From Lysobacterales bacterium (lineage in GTDB: Bacteria; Pseudomonadota; Gammaproteobacteria; Xanthomonadales; Rhodanobacteraceae), in assembly GCA_017305055.1 (NCBI GenBank), contig JAFKMZ010000031.1:1-50004 (forward strand): DNA of 50,004 nt. Reading direction: 5' to 3'. Made by a program: the position numbers and the translations under genes. Positions 18,503 to 26,656 of this stretch are shown here, piece by piece. The notes beneath the pieces were generated by a model, which saw only the letters and a list, made by a program, of their open reading frames with translations, ran no database searches and was not told the DNA's origin. Each line of letters opens with the position of its first letter. Positions within the stretch are counted from its first letter, which is position 1.

Positions 18503-19282
18503 CTAGCGCTGCAGCAGGCCGGACTGGAAACCGATCGCTACGGCATGACAGCGGTTGCGCGCTCCGAGCTTCTGGAACACGTTGGCGAGGTGGAAGCGGA
18601 CGGTCGATGCGGAGATCGACATGGCATCGGCAATCTGGATGTCGTTGTGGCCGCTGGCAAGGCATTCGAGAATCGCCACCTCGCGCTGGCTCAGGTCGGG
18701 AAACACCGGCTCTGGCAACAACACGCGCGTCAGGGCCTGGTACAGCATCGGACGCAGGGCACGCAGAACCAGTGGCCCGCGTTGATCGCCCCGGCCCGGT
18801 GAGGTGATCACCGAACACAGTGCGATGCGGCCGTTGAACACCACGCCGCTGGCGAATCCATAGCCGAGGCGACCGTGGTCCCGTGCCGCTTCCAGGAAGC
18901 GCTCAAGCGTGGGCTTGCGCGGTCCTGTCCTGACCATCGCGTTGTTCTCGGCGATCGTTCCTGAGCGGCTGAGGAAGCGTTGGCCGTTGACGATGGCCTG
19001 GACGATCGGGTCGACCAGGACAAACTGCTCGCGCAGATACAATTCCATCCACTCGGGGTCGTAGCCGGAACCGATGACACGCGCATCCGGCAACGTCCCG
19101 ATCGTGCCGGTAGCCACCACGATTTCACTCAGGTCGAGCCATTCCCGCAGGCTGTCCAGGCAATCGGCCAAACCGCTGCGGCTGGACAGCGACAGCAGTT
19201 CCTCCCCGTGCGCAAACAAGCGCTGGCGGTCATTGGCGCACAGTCCGTTGGTTGCTTCGTCGACCATCAGTGACTGCGTCAT
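18503..19282 (-). CDS. LuxR-family regulator with AHL-binding-like domain (LuxR solo)
   Basis: The 259-residue protein has an N-terminal autoinducer-binding-like domain and a C-terminal LuxR helix-turn-helix (LSQREVAILECLASGH, then ADAMSISASTVRFHLANVF). In the ligand domain W78, Y82, D91 and P92 occur with exactly the spacing of TraR W57, Y61, D70 and P71, whereas the W85 position is not tryptophan. ATG 19282 is chosen because ggaggga lies just upstream. No luxI-type synthase gene is in the window, so it may sense a signal made by other cells or a non-AHL ligand. It lies inside the glycoside locus and probably controls it. Confidence 0.85.
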   Translation of the reverse strand: MTQSLMVDEATNGLCANDRQRLFAHGEELLSLSSRSGLADCLDSLREWLDLSEIVVATGTIGTLPDARVIGSGYDPEWMELYLREQFVLVDPIVQAIVNGQRFLSRSGTIAENNAMVRTGPRKPTLERFLEAARDHGRLGYGFASGVVFNGRIALCSVITSPGRGDQRGPLVLRALRPMLYQALTRVLLPEPVFPDLSQREVAILECLASGHNDIQIADAMSISASTVRFHLANVFQKLGARNRCHAVAIGFQSGLLQR

Positions 19283-19377
19283 GAAGTCTCCCTCCTCGAC
19301 ATGCGCTGCCTGGGTCCGGGAGCCGGGTCGCGCTGCCAACGCGCCAACGCTAGCACAGTGGCGTCGACGGGCCCGGT

Positions 19378-20775
19378 TCATCCCGACGTGCCACCGCCGG
19401 ATTCCGTGAAATCCGCGCGCTTGAGGCGGTAGGCATGGAGCAGCCAGGCTATCACCGGCAACAACAGCAGCATCAGCAGTGCGGGATACACCGCCAGGTC
19501 GTAGCGGGTTGCCGCCGTCTGCACCGGGGTGCTGCTCTGGTAGCCGATGAAGCCGAGCAGGACGCCGCTCCCGGCGATGCTCAGGCTGCCCCCCAGCTTG
19601 TAGGCGAATATATACAGGCCGGTATAGGTTCCGCCCAGGTTGCCGCCACCGGCGCGTTCTCGCGCGTGGGCACAGTCGGTCACCATGGCATAGGGCAGTG
19701 ACCAGAACGCCCCGTTGCCCAGGCCGGCCAGTATCTGGAACGGCAGCAGGGTGGCGACCAGATGCGCCGATGGTTCGAGTGGAAACCAGTGCCAGGCCAC
19801 ATGGGTCAGTGGGGCGCCGACCAGCCCGACGGCGGCCAGGGCAATGGCAGCATACAAGGCGGGTTTCTTGTCGAAGCGCCTGCTCACCTTGATCCACAAC
19901 GGCTGTGCCACAACCGCCGAGAGCAGCAAGGCCACCGCGAGGATGGCGATTTGTGGGCCGGCCAGGCCGTAGGTGAAGGTGTTGATGTGGAATCCCAGGG
20001 CCACCGTGAGCTGCACGCCCATTTCGGTCACCAGTATCATCAGCACCAGCGCACGCAGATTGCGGTCACGCAGGACGTCGCGGATCGCATGCCAGTCCAG
20101 CCTGGGCGTGTCGCGCTCGGCGCGCATCCGCGGGATGAAGCGCCAGGTACTGGTCACCGTGACCAAGGTCACCACGAGCACCAGGATGGCGCAGGCCCAG
20201 CCCATGGGTGGGTAGACCGCGGGGTTGAGTTGGCCTTGCGGAAACGCAGGCGTGGGCCGAAAGAACCAGGCGCTGCTGCCGACCAGGGCCAGGGCCATGC
20301 CGAGCACCTGGAAGGTGGCCCGATAGCCCTGGGCGACGGTACGGGCGTCGTAGGTGGTGACCAGATCTCCGCCCATGGCGGTGTGCGGCACCACGAAGGT
20401 GCTGATCGCGGTCTTCAGCCCGACCAGTGCCACGGCCAGCCAGGTCGTCTTGAGCCACAGGTCGAGCCCGGACGGGATCGACCACAGCAGCACGCTCAGC
20501 ACGGCAATGGCCACTCCGCCAACGATCAGGAACGGGTGGCGGCGACCCAGGCGTTGCGAGCGCGTGTGGTCGGACATCCAGCCCAGCGGCAGGTCGACCA
20601 GGGCATCCCACAGGGTCGAGGCCGCCATCACCAGGCCGGCGACATCCGGCGGTACGTGCAGGATCGCAGTCGCGTAGAACAGGAACGAGGTGCTGACCAG
20701 ATAGTAGGCCGCCAGCACCATACTGCCGCTGCCATAGCCGGCCAGTTGCCAGGGACGCAGTGCCGGAGCGTTCAT
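19378..20775 (-). CDS. MFS transporter of the glycoside-pentoside-hexuronide:cation symporter family
   Basis: The 465-residue protein has about 12 hydrophobic segments and the GPH-family loop between helices 2 and 3 (DLPLGWMSDHTRSQRLGRRHPFL), which matches the melibiose-permease-type D...G...D-x(n)-GRRRP pattern. It probably imports a sugar or glycoside with a cation across the inner membrane. The start at ATG 20775 (MNAPALRPWQLAGYG) gives the usual short N-terminus. It lies between the regulator and the TonB-dependent receptor, all on the minus strand, which fits a transport role in the same locus. Confidence 0.82.
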   Translation of the reverse strand: MNAPALRPWQLAGYGSGSMVLAAYYLVSTSFLFYATAILHVPPDVAGLVMAASTLWDALVDLPLGWMSDHTRSQRLGRRHPFLIVGGVAIAVLSVLLWSIPSGLDLWLKTTWLAVALVGLKTAISTFVVPHTAMGGDLVTTYDARTVAQGYRATFQVLGMALALVGSSAWFFRPTPAFPQGQLNPAVYPPMGWACAILVLVVTLVTVTSTWRFIPRMRAERDTPRLDWHAIRDVLRDRNLRALVLMILVTEMGVQLTVALGFHINTFTYGLAGPQIAILAVALLLSAVVAQPLWIKVSRRFDKKPALYAAIALAAVGLVGAPLTHVAWHWFPLEPSAHLVATLLPFQILAGLGNGAFWSLPYAMVTDCAHARERAGGGNLGGTYTGLYIFAYKLGGSLSIAGSGVLLGFIGYQSSTPVQTAATRYDLAVYPALLMLLLLPVIAWLLHAYRLKRADFTESGGGTSG

Positions 20776-20846
20776 CCGGGACAGTGTGCCGGAACAACCA
20801 GGCGTCGGGATGCGCAAACCTCACGTCGGGAAGTGCCCACGGTCGC

Positions 20847-23126
20847 TCAGAACCGGTAGCGGACGTCGACGCCGAACGTACGCAGCACGGGCGCGTTGAC
20901 CAGGGCCTGGAACAACTGCAGCCCGGGCCGCTGGTGGGTGGCGAACTGGAAGGTCGTCGCCGGATCACCGGTGAACACCGCGCCCGGCGCATCCTTGTTG
21001 TTGAGCAGGTTGTCGACCCACAACGACACGCGCACCCGCCCGTTGTCGAAACCGGTGTTGAGGTTGAACAGCCTGCCGGCCGGGATGAGCGCCGTACCGG
21101 TCTGGATGGCGACCATGTTCGAGCGGTACTGCCCGTCCAGGCGGGTGGTCCAGGTCCAGCCGTTGCCGAGCGGCTGCCGGTTGATCACACTCAGGTTGGC
21201 GGTATGCCGCGGTGCGTACTGCAGCCGCACGCCCGACAGGTCGGGATTGCCGCCGAGCAGGGCCACGATCGGGAAGATGTACTCGTCGTACCTGGCGTTG
21301 TTGAAGGTGCCGCCCAGCTTGAACGACCAGTTCTGGTTGGCGTCGTACTGGAGGTTGGCTTCGATGCCCTTCGAGGTGGTTTGCCCGGCGTTGGTGTTCA
21401 GCAAGGCGCCCATCGAACCGATGGTGCGCACGATCTGGTCGCGCCAATTGATGCGGTACACGTCCATGTCGAGCAGCATGCGGCCGTCGAGCAGGCTGAA
21501 CTTCGCCCCGAGTTCATAGTTCGTGCTGCGCTCCGAGTCATAGGAGCGTTCATCCGGGGCGATGGCGCCGTTGGCCGTGAAGGTGTTGAATCCGCCCACC
21601 TTGATGGCCTTGACCGCGCTGGCGTAGAAAGTGCTGGCCTGCGACGGCTTGTAGGTCAGGTACAGGCCTGGCGTGAACGGCGTGAACGTGCGTGACGCGC
21701 CAAACAACGTGGTCGGCCCGGCGGGAAGCTTGGTGGTTGCGGCGTTGGCCGACTTGGTCTCGCGGGTATAGCGCAGCGCCAGGCCCAGATCCCACTGCGG
21801 GGTCATGTGCCAGGTTGCCGTGCCGTATACGGCAGCGCTGCGGGTGCGCTCACGGTTGTCGCTGCTCAGGCCACCGAGGGGAGCGGCCGGGCCCACGTAG
21901 GGGCTGTCGTCGACGTGGTCGTCGCTGAGGTGGTAGTAGTACACGCCGAGCAGCCAGTCGAAGTGCTCGTTGCCCGGCGAAACCAGTCGCAAATCCTGGC
22001 TGATCGACGTCTGCGGGCCGTCGGTTCCGGCCATGGCGACCTGCGCCGCCGAGTAGTCCGAGTCGTACTCGTAGTCGAGCTTGAGGTGGTTGTATGAGGT
22101 CACCGAGGTCAGGGTGGCCCAGTTCATGTCGTAATTCACCGTCAGCGATGCCAGGACACTGTCGCGATCAAAGTGGCCTGGGGTGACCGCAAAGCCGTCG
22201 GTCAGCGACGGCAGTTTGCCGAAATACTGCTGGTTGTCGTTGAAATTGTGCGCGAACCCACCGTTGTTCGGGACGAACTGCTGGGCAAAATCGCGCCGTC
22301 GCATGCCGTCGTAGATAAGGTTGAACTGCCCGTTCAGGCGGTCGGTAGGCGCGCCGTCCAGGGTCAGGAAGGCGCCGCGGGCGCTGGTCTTGTCCAGTTT
22401 TTTCCCGCTCAGTTCGTTGCGGTAGAAGCCGCCGAAATCATTGCGGGCCACGCCCACCCGGTAGTGGTACGAGGATCCGTCGGAGAATGGTCCGGAGGCG
22501 ACGGCCCTGGCGTCACGCCGGGCGTGATTGCCGACACCAAGGCTGATCGAGCCTTCCTGCTTGTTGCTGGGTGCCTTGGTGATGAAATTGACGGCACCGG
22601 CAAAACTGTTGCGGCCATACAGGGCGTACTGCGGCCCCTTGGCCACTTCGACGCGCTCGATGTTGTCGGCCAGCATGAAGTCGAGCGCGTTGCGCGAGGG
22701 GATGTACACGCCGTCGATGAAGAAGCTGACGTTGGGCTCGCCGATGGTGGTCGACAGGCCGCGGATGACCACGTTCGACGCGGCCGGGCCGGCCACCGGG
22801 ATCATGGTGATGCCCGGAGCGAGCATGGGCAGGTCGGCCGCGCTGGTGATCCGCGCCGATTCGATGTCCTGTGCCGTCACTACGTTGATCGCGATCGGTA
22901 CATCCTGCATCAGCTCGACGCGCTTGGTGGCGGTGACCGTGATGCCTGCGAGACTGGTCGGCTGCCCGGTCCCTGCCGGTGCCGGCGTACCAGCTTCCTG
23001 GGTCGCCTGCACGTTCGGGACTTCGGCTGCGCTGGTGCCTTCGGTCCCATTCGGCAGCGCGTAGGCTGGTTGCAGCACCAGCGCGGCAACGACGGCCAGA
23101 GTCAGGTTGTTGGACTTGATGTTCAT
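20847..23126 (-). CDS. TonB-dependent outer-membrane receptor
   Basis: The protein of 759 residues carries a signal peptide (hydrophobic stretch LTLAVVAALVLQ), a TonB-box-like ITVTATKR, and a plug domain with DVPIAINVVTAQDIES, NVVIRGLSTT and VEVAKGPQYALYGRNSF. A 22-strand barrel ends in GVDVRYRF with the terminal phenylalanine expected for outer-membrane insertion. ATG 23126 gives a proper signal peptide; upstream in-frame ATGs do not. Such receptors import siderophores, vitamins or large glycosides. With glycosidases, an esterase and a sugar symporter around it, import of a glycoconjugate is the likeliest role. It is the first gene of the leftward arm and lies behind the lux-like box. Confidence 0.88.
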   Translation of the reverse strand: MNIKSNNLTLAVVAALVLQPAYALPNGTEGTSAAEVPNVQATQEAGTPAPAGTGQPTSLAGITVTATKRVELMQDVPIAINVVTAQDIESARITSAADLPMLAPGITMIPVAGPAASNVVIRGLSTTIGEPNVSFFIDGVYIPSRNALDFMLADNIERVEVAKGPQYALYGRNSFAGAVNFITKAPSNKQEGSISLGVGNHARRDARAVASGPFSDGSSYHYRVGVARNDFGGFYRNELSGKKLDKTSARGAFLTLDGAPTDRLNGQFNLIYDGMRRRDFAQQFVPNNGGFAHNFNDNQQYFGKLPSLTDGFAVTPGHFDRDSVLASLTVNYDMNWATLTSVTSYNHLKLDYEYDSDYSAAQVAMAGTDGPQTSISQDLRLVSPGNEHFDWLLGVYYYHLSDDHVDDSPYVGPAAPLGGLSSDNRERTRSAAVYGTATWHMTPQWDLGLALRYTRETKSANAATTKLPAGPTTLFGASRTFTPFTPGLYLTYKPSQASTFYASAVKAIKVGGFNTFTANGAIAPDERSYDSERSTNYELGAKFSLLDGRMLLDMDVYRINWRDQIVRTIGSMGALLNTNAGQTTSKGIEANLQYDANQNWSFKLGGTFNNARYDEYIFPIVALLGGNPDLSGVRLQYAPRHTANLSVINRQPLGNGWTWTTRLDGQYRSNMVAIQTGTALIPAGRLFNLNTGFDNGRVRVSLWVDNLLNNKDAPGAVFTGDPATTFQFATHQRPGLQLFQALVNAPVLRTFGVDVRYRF

Positions 23127-23152
23127 GCGCAAATCCCCGGGGGTTCCGCCGA

Positions 23153-23158
23153 GCATAA
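23153..23158 (-). promoter_or_regulatory. Candidate -10 element for the TonB-dependent receptor gene
   Basis: On the minus strand these bases read TTATGC. A start site at about 23146 would place this hexamer at -12 to -7, leave a 20-nt leader to the ATG at 23126, and put the centre of the lux-like palindrome at -42.5, the position of the lux box at the classical luxI promoter. A second copy of the heptamer gcataac lies 22 bp to the right (23175-23181), abutting the palindrome. Confidence 0.45.
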
Positions 23159-23178
23159 CCATGTGCATCGGGTCGCAT

Positions 23179-23198
23179 AACTGTCAAAAATGACAGGT
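23179..23198. promoter_or_regulatory. Lux-box-like operator centred between divergent genes
   Basis: The 20-mer is AACTGTCAAAAATGACAGGT. Its core, 23181-23196, is a perfect palindrome with six-base arms (ctgtca/tgacag) around aaaa and fits the CT-N12-AG pattern of LuxR-family boxes. It agrees with the Vibrio fischeri lux box at 12 of 20 positions, including the outer ACAGGT half. Its centre, 23188.5, is exactly midway between the receptor ATG (23126) and the hydrolase ATG (23251). An adjoining second hairpin (ggtgcc-aa-ggcacc) occupies 23196-23209. Control by the LuxR protein at 18503-19282 is inferred. Confidence 0.65.
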
Positions 23199-23250
23199 GC
23201 CAAGGCACCGGAGCAGTCGCTAGCATCGTGGCTTGCCAGAGAGATCCGAC

Positions 23251-24087
23251 ATGCCCCAGACCGAGCTTCGTCCGCAACCCCGGGTGTCCTACGTCACGTT
23301 CCCGAACGCGGCCCGGGAGCGTCCCCTCACCATCGCGGGGCAGTTGCGCGTCCCGGCGCGCAATGGCGACGCTCCTGCGGTGGTGATCGTGCACGGTACC
23401 GCCGGCGTGGACAGCCGCGGCAGCTATCACGCCCAGGCGCTCAATGACGCAGGTATCGCCACGCTGGAGCTGGACATGTGGACGCCACGCGGGCTGAACG
23501 GTGGCGCGGGCCCTGGCGGGCGCCCGGAAGGCGTCCCGGAAACACTGCCGGATGCCTACGGTGCGCTCCTGTATCTCGCCTCGCGTCCGGGGATCGACCC
23601 GCAGCGCATCGGCATCACCGGGTTTTCCTGGGGCGGTGTGGTATCGATGCTGACCGCAACACGGCCGTACAGCGACTTGTACATGGGCGCCAATCCACTG
23701 CGCTTCGCGGCACATGCACCGTTCTATCCCGTGTGCTGGGGCTACAACAAGATTCCCGGTTACGAATTTGCCGAGCTCACCGGGGCGCCGGTCTTCATCC
23801 AGAGCGGAGAGTGCGACGCCTACGACGAGCCCGGTTCATGCACAGAGCTGGTCGACGGACTGCCCGAACAGGCGCGGCATCGGGTCACAGTAACCATGTA
23901 TCCCGACGCGGTGCACGCGTTCAATCGCCTCGAGCCGGCACAAACTGTGAGTGATCCCTTTGCCCATCTCGGACGGGGCGGCGAGGTGAGATTCGAGGCC
24001 AACCTGGAGGCTGCGACCAAGTCGCGGCAGGCTACGGTGGACTTCTTCACGCACGCTTTCGCTGGGGTCGGACAGGCGCACGGCTGA
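23251..24087 (+). CDS. Dienelactone-hydrolase-like alpha/beta hydrolase
   Basis: The 278-residue protein has an alpha/beta hydrolase fold with VVIVHGTAGVDSRG, the nucleophile elbow GFSWGG (serine rather than the cysteine of true dienelactone hydrolase) and a late YPDAVHAFN histidine. There is no signal peptide. ATG 23251 is preceded by agagag at a suitable distance. It is the first gene of the rightward arm, diverging from the receptor gene across the lux-like box and followed by the GH78 gene. An ester-cleaving role on an acylated glycoside or its aglycone is inferred from the setting. Confidence 0.8.
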   Translation: MPQTELRPQPRVSYVTFPNAARERPLTIAGQLRVPARNGDAPAVVIVHGTAGVDSRGSYHAQALNDAGIATLELDMWTPRGLNGGAGPGGRPEGVPETLPDAYGALLYLASRPGIDPQRIGITGFSWGGVVSMLTATRPYSDLYMGANPLRFAAHAPFYPVCWGYNKIPGYEFAELTGAPVFIQSGECDAYDEPGSCTELVDGLPEQARHRVTVTMYPDAVHAFNRLEPAQTVSDPFAHLGRGGEVRFEANLEAATKSRQATVDFFTHAFAGVGQAHG

Positions 24088-24146
24088 GCACACGATGACG
24101 GCGCGCACATGCGTGGACCACCGTGTTTCAGGAGGGCTGCGAGCCA

Positions 24147-26651
24147 ATGCCGGAGCAGAAGTTCCCGCGCCGTGCCGAATGGATCTGGCGTCCGCGCCAG
24201 CTCGATGGCCCCGCTTTTGCGACCGAAAGCCTGCGGGTTGCTGAAGAGGCGAACCGCTACGTCCATTTTCGCCTGGACATCCAGGTCGCGGGCACCATCA
24301 CGTCGGCGAAGTGCCTGGCATCGGCTGACGGGCGCTACCAACTATACGTCAACGGCGTGCTTGCCGGTCGCGGCCCCGGTCGTTGCAGCCCGTCGCAGCA
24401 ATCGCTGGATGACTACGACCTGGCCGGGTATCTCAGACCCGGGCGCAACGTGATCGCCGTGCTGGCGCATGCCTACGGCCGGCACACGGCGTGGTACGAA
24501 CTGCCGGGATGGGAACATGGCCGTGCATTCGGTTGTGGCGGGTTCTTCCTGCAGGGCGAAGTCATTGCCGGGTCAGGCTCCGTGCGGCTGGACACGGGAC
24601 CACAGTGGCGCTGCCAGGAGTCGGCCGCATGGCGGCGTGACGTGCCATCCAACAGCCTGGGCTGGATGGAGCACTACGATGCGCGCCGGGCGCCTTGCGG
24701 ATGGACGGCCACGGATTATGACGACCGCGAATGGCCTGCGGCCCAGGTGCTGCGGTTGCCCGGACGCAATTTCTCCGGGGACGTCGTGCCTTTCGGGATG
24801 ATGGTGCCGCGGCGGATCCCACCCATGCGTGAGGCCCTGTCCGTGCCCGCTCGGGTCGTTGCGATGCACGAAACGGATGAGGTGCCGACGGGGGATCTTG
24901 CCGAACAGATATCCAGGGAACGACTGCGTCCGCTGACGCGTTGTGCCGCCAGCCAGGAGCCCACGACGATCCGCACCGAAGGTGAGCGCGCAGTAGTGAT
25001 CGTGTACGACTGTGGTGAAGTCCTGGCCGGCTACATTCACCTCGATCTGGACGGCCCCGCCGGGGCCATCGTCGACGTCGTGCATGGCGAACAGCTGCTG
25101 GCCGGTGGGCGGGTGCGGATCTTCGGCGGCATCGATGGTTTCGACCCTGTTCCCGCGCACCGCTATGTACTGCGCGAAGGCGCACAGTCATGGGAGCGCT
25201 TCGAGTGGAGCGGGCTGCGCTATCTGCAACTGACCATCCGTCGCTGTCCGCGCCCGCTGCGGGTGGGCAAGGTTGCGCTGCGCGAAACCGGCTACCCGGT
25301 TGAGGCGGTCGGCTCTTTCGAGTGTTCCGATCCGCTGCTCGACCGCATCTGGCAGGCCGGTGCCACCACCCTGCGCCGCTGCATGCATGATGGCTATGTC
25401 GACTGCCCGTCGCGGGAGCAGCGCCAGTGGATGGACGGCTATCTCAGCGCACGCATCAATTACGTGACCTTCGGCGATGCGCGGCTGGCGGCGCAGATGT
25501 TGAGCCAGGTCGCGCAGTCGCAACAGCCGGACGGGCTGACCATGATGGCCGCGCCGGGCGATTTCGCGCGCCTGGGCTTTACCAACATCCCGGAGTTTTG
25601 CCTGTACTGGATCATGATGATCGACGACCTTGTCCTGTACACAGGCGAGCGCGGGATCGTGCGTGAGCTGTTTCCGGCGGTGATGCGCGCGCTGTGCTGG
25701 TTTGAGCGCCACCTCGACGACGAAGGCCTGTTGGCCGACCTGCCGCATTGGGTGTTCGTCGACTGGGCCGAGCTGGACAAGCGCGGCCAGGTCACGGCCG
25801 TGAATGCCCACTTCGTAGCCGCCTTGCGGGCGGCCACGCGACTCGCGGACATCTGCCGGTATCCGCATGCTTCGGCGCATTTCGACGCGCTGGCCGAGCG
25901 TGTCTGCGCGGCCATCAATGCCTTGTTGTGGGATCCGGAACGCCGGCTTTACGTGGATGCACGGCAGCGGGGCGTGCGGGGACCGCGGACCAGCCAGCAG
26001 GCCAATGCGGCGGCAATTGCCTATGGCGTGGCGCCGCCAGGGCGTTGGCAGCCGATGCTGGATTCCATTCTGGATGAGACCCGGCTGGTCCTGACCCGTT
26101 GCTCGGAACGGGGCGGTGCCGCGCCACACTTCGATGAGCAACACAACATCACGCTGGCCCAGCCGTTTTTCATGCACTTTGTGCACCGTGCGTTGCGCGT
26201 GGCCGGACAGCAGGACCGGATTGTCGGCCAAATCCGCAAGCGTTGGGCGGACATGCTCGCCCACGGCGAAACCACGCTGCGTGAAACCTGGCAGCGGACA
26301 CCGACCACCAGCCTGTGCCACGCCTGGTCGGGTACACCGACGTTCGACCTGTCCACGGACGTGCTTGGCGTGACGCCACTGGCGCCGGGATTCGACCGCA
26401 TGCGCATTGCCCCGACCCTGGCCGATCTGGATTGGGCACAGGGCCGCTACCCCACGCCACACGGGGTCGTTGAAATCGACTGGAGCCTGGACGATGCCTG
26501 GTTCCGGTTGGAGGTTCGACTGCCCGATGGATGCGAGGCCGAATGCATCTGCCCATTGCCGTACCGCTGGCAAACGATCAATGGCGCACCGACGGCCGAT
26601 GCCTCCCTGGCGTTGCAGCCTGGCACCCATTGTCTGACCGCATGCAGGTGA
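24147..26651 (+). CDS. Alpha-L-rhamnosidase-like protein, GH78 family
   Basis: GH78 enzymes release terminal alpha-L-rhamnose by inversion. The 834-residue protein begins with beta-sandwich domains (PRRAEWIWRPRQLDGPAF, YQLYVNGVLAGRGPGR) and then an (alpha/alpha)6 barrel. The catalytic segment DCPSREQRQWMDG carries acidic residues at the spacing seen in Bacillus RhaB (D567, E572). A later segment, ETTLRETWQ followed by HAWSGTP, matches the second catalytic region. The C-terminal beta domain includes FDRMRIAPTLADLDWAQG. There is no signal peptide, so substrate would be cleaved in the cytoplasm. aggagg lies 11 nt before ATG 24147. Confidence 0.82.
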   Translation: MPEQKFPRRAEWIWRPRQLDGPAFATESLRVAEEANRYVHFRLDIQVAGTITSAKCLASADGRYQLYVNGVLAGRGPGRCSPSQQSLDDYDLAGYLRPGRNVIAVLAHAYGRHTAWYELPGWEHGRAFGCGGFFLQGEVIAGSGSVRLDTGPQWRCQESAAWRRDVPSNSLGWMEHYDARRAPCGWTATDYDDREWPAAQVLRLPGRNFSGDVVPFGMMVPRRIPPMREALSVPARVVAMHETDEVPTGDLAEQISRERLRPLTRCAASQEPTTIRTEGERAVVIVYDCGEVLAGYIHLDLDGPAGAIVDVVHGEQLLAGGRVRIFGGIDGFDPVPAHRYVLREGAQSWERFEWSGLRYLQLTIRRCPRPLRVGKVALRETGYPVEAVGSFECSDPLLDRIWQAGATTLRRCMHDGYVDCPSREQRQWMDGYLSARINYVTFGDARLAAQMLSQVAQSQQPDGLTMMAAPGDFARLGFTNIPEFCLYWIMMIDDLVLYTGERGIVRELFPAVMRALCWFERHLDDEGLLADLPHWVFVDWAELDKRGQVTAVNAHFVAALRAATRLADICRYPHASAHFDALAERVCAAINALLWDPERRLYVDARQRGVRGPRTSQQANAAAIAYGVAPPGRWQPMLDSILDETRLVLTRCSERGGAAPHFDEQHNITLAQPFFMHFVHRALRVAGQQDRIVGQIRKRWADMLAHGETTLRETWQRTPTTSLCHAWSGTPTFDLSTDVLGVTPLAPGFDRMRIAPTLADLDWAQGRYPTPHGVVEIDWSLDDAWFRLEVRLPDGCEAECICPLPYRWQTINGAPTADASLALQPGTHCLTACR

Positions 26652-26656
26652 AACCC

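Noticed and set aside
19283-19377. A second lux-type box upstream of the LuxR gene
   Set aside because: No CT-N12-AG palindrome was found there, nor in the intervals before the glycosidase (18346-18502) or the symporter (20776-20846).
23196-23209. ggtgcc-aa-ggcacc hairpin as a terminator
   Set aside because: It lies in a divergent promoter with no gene ending there; more likely part of the regulatory region or chance.
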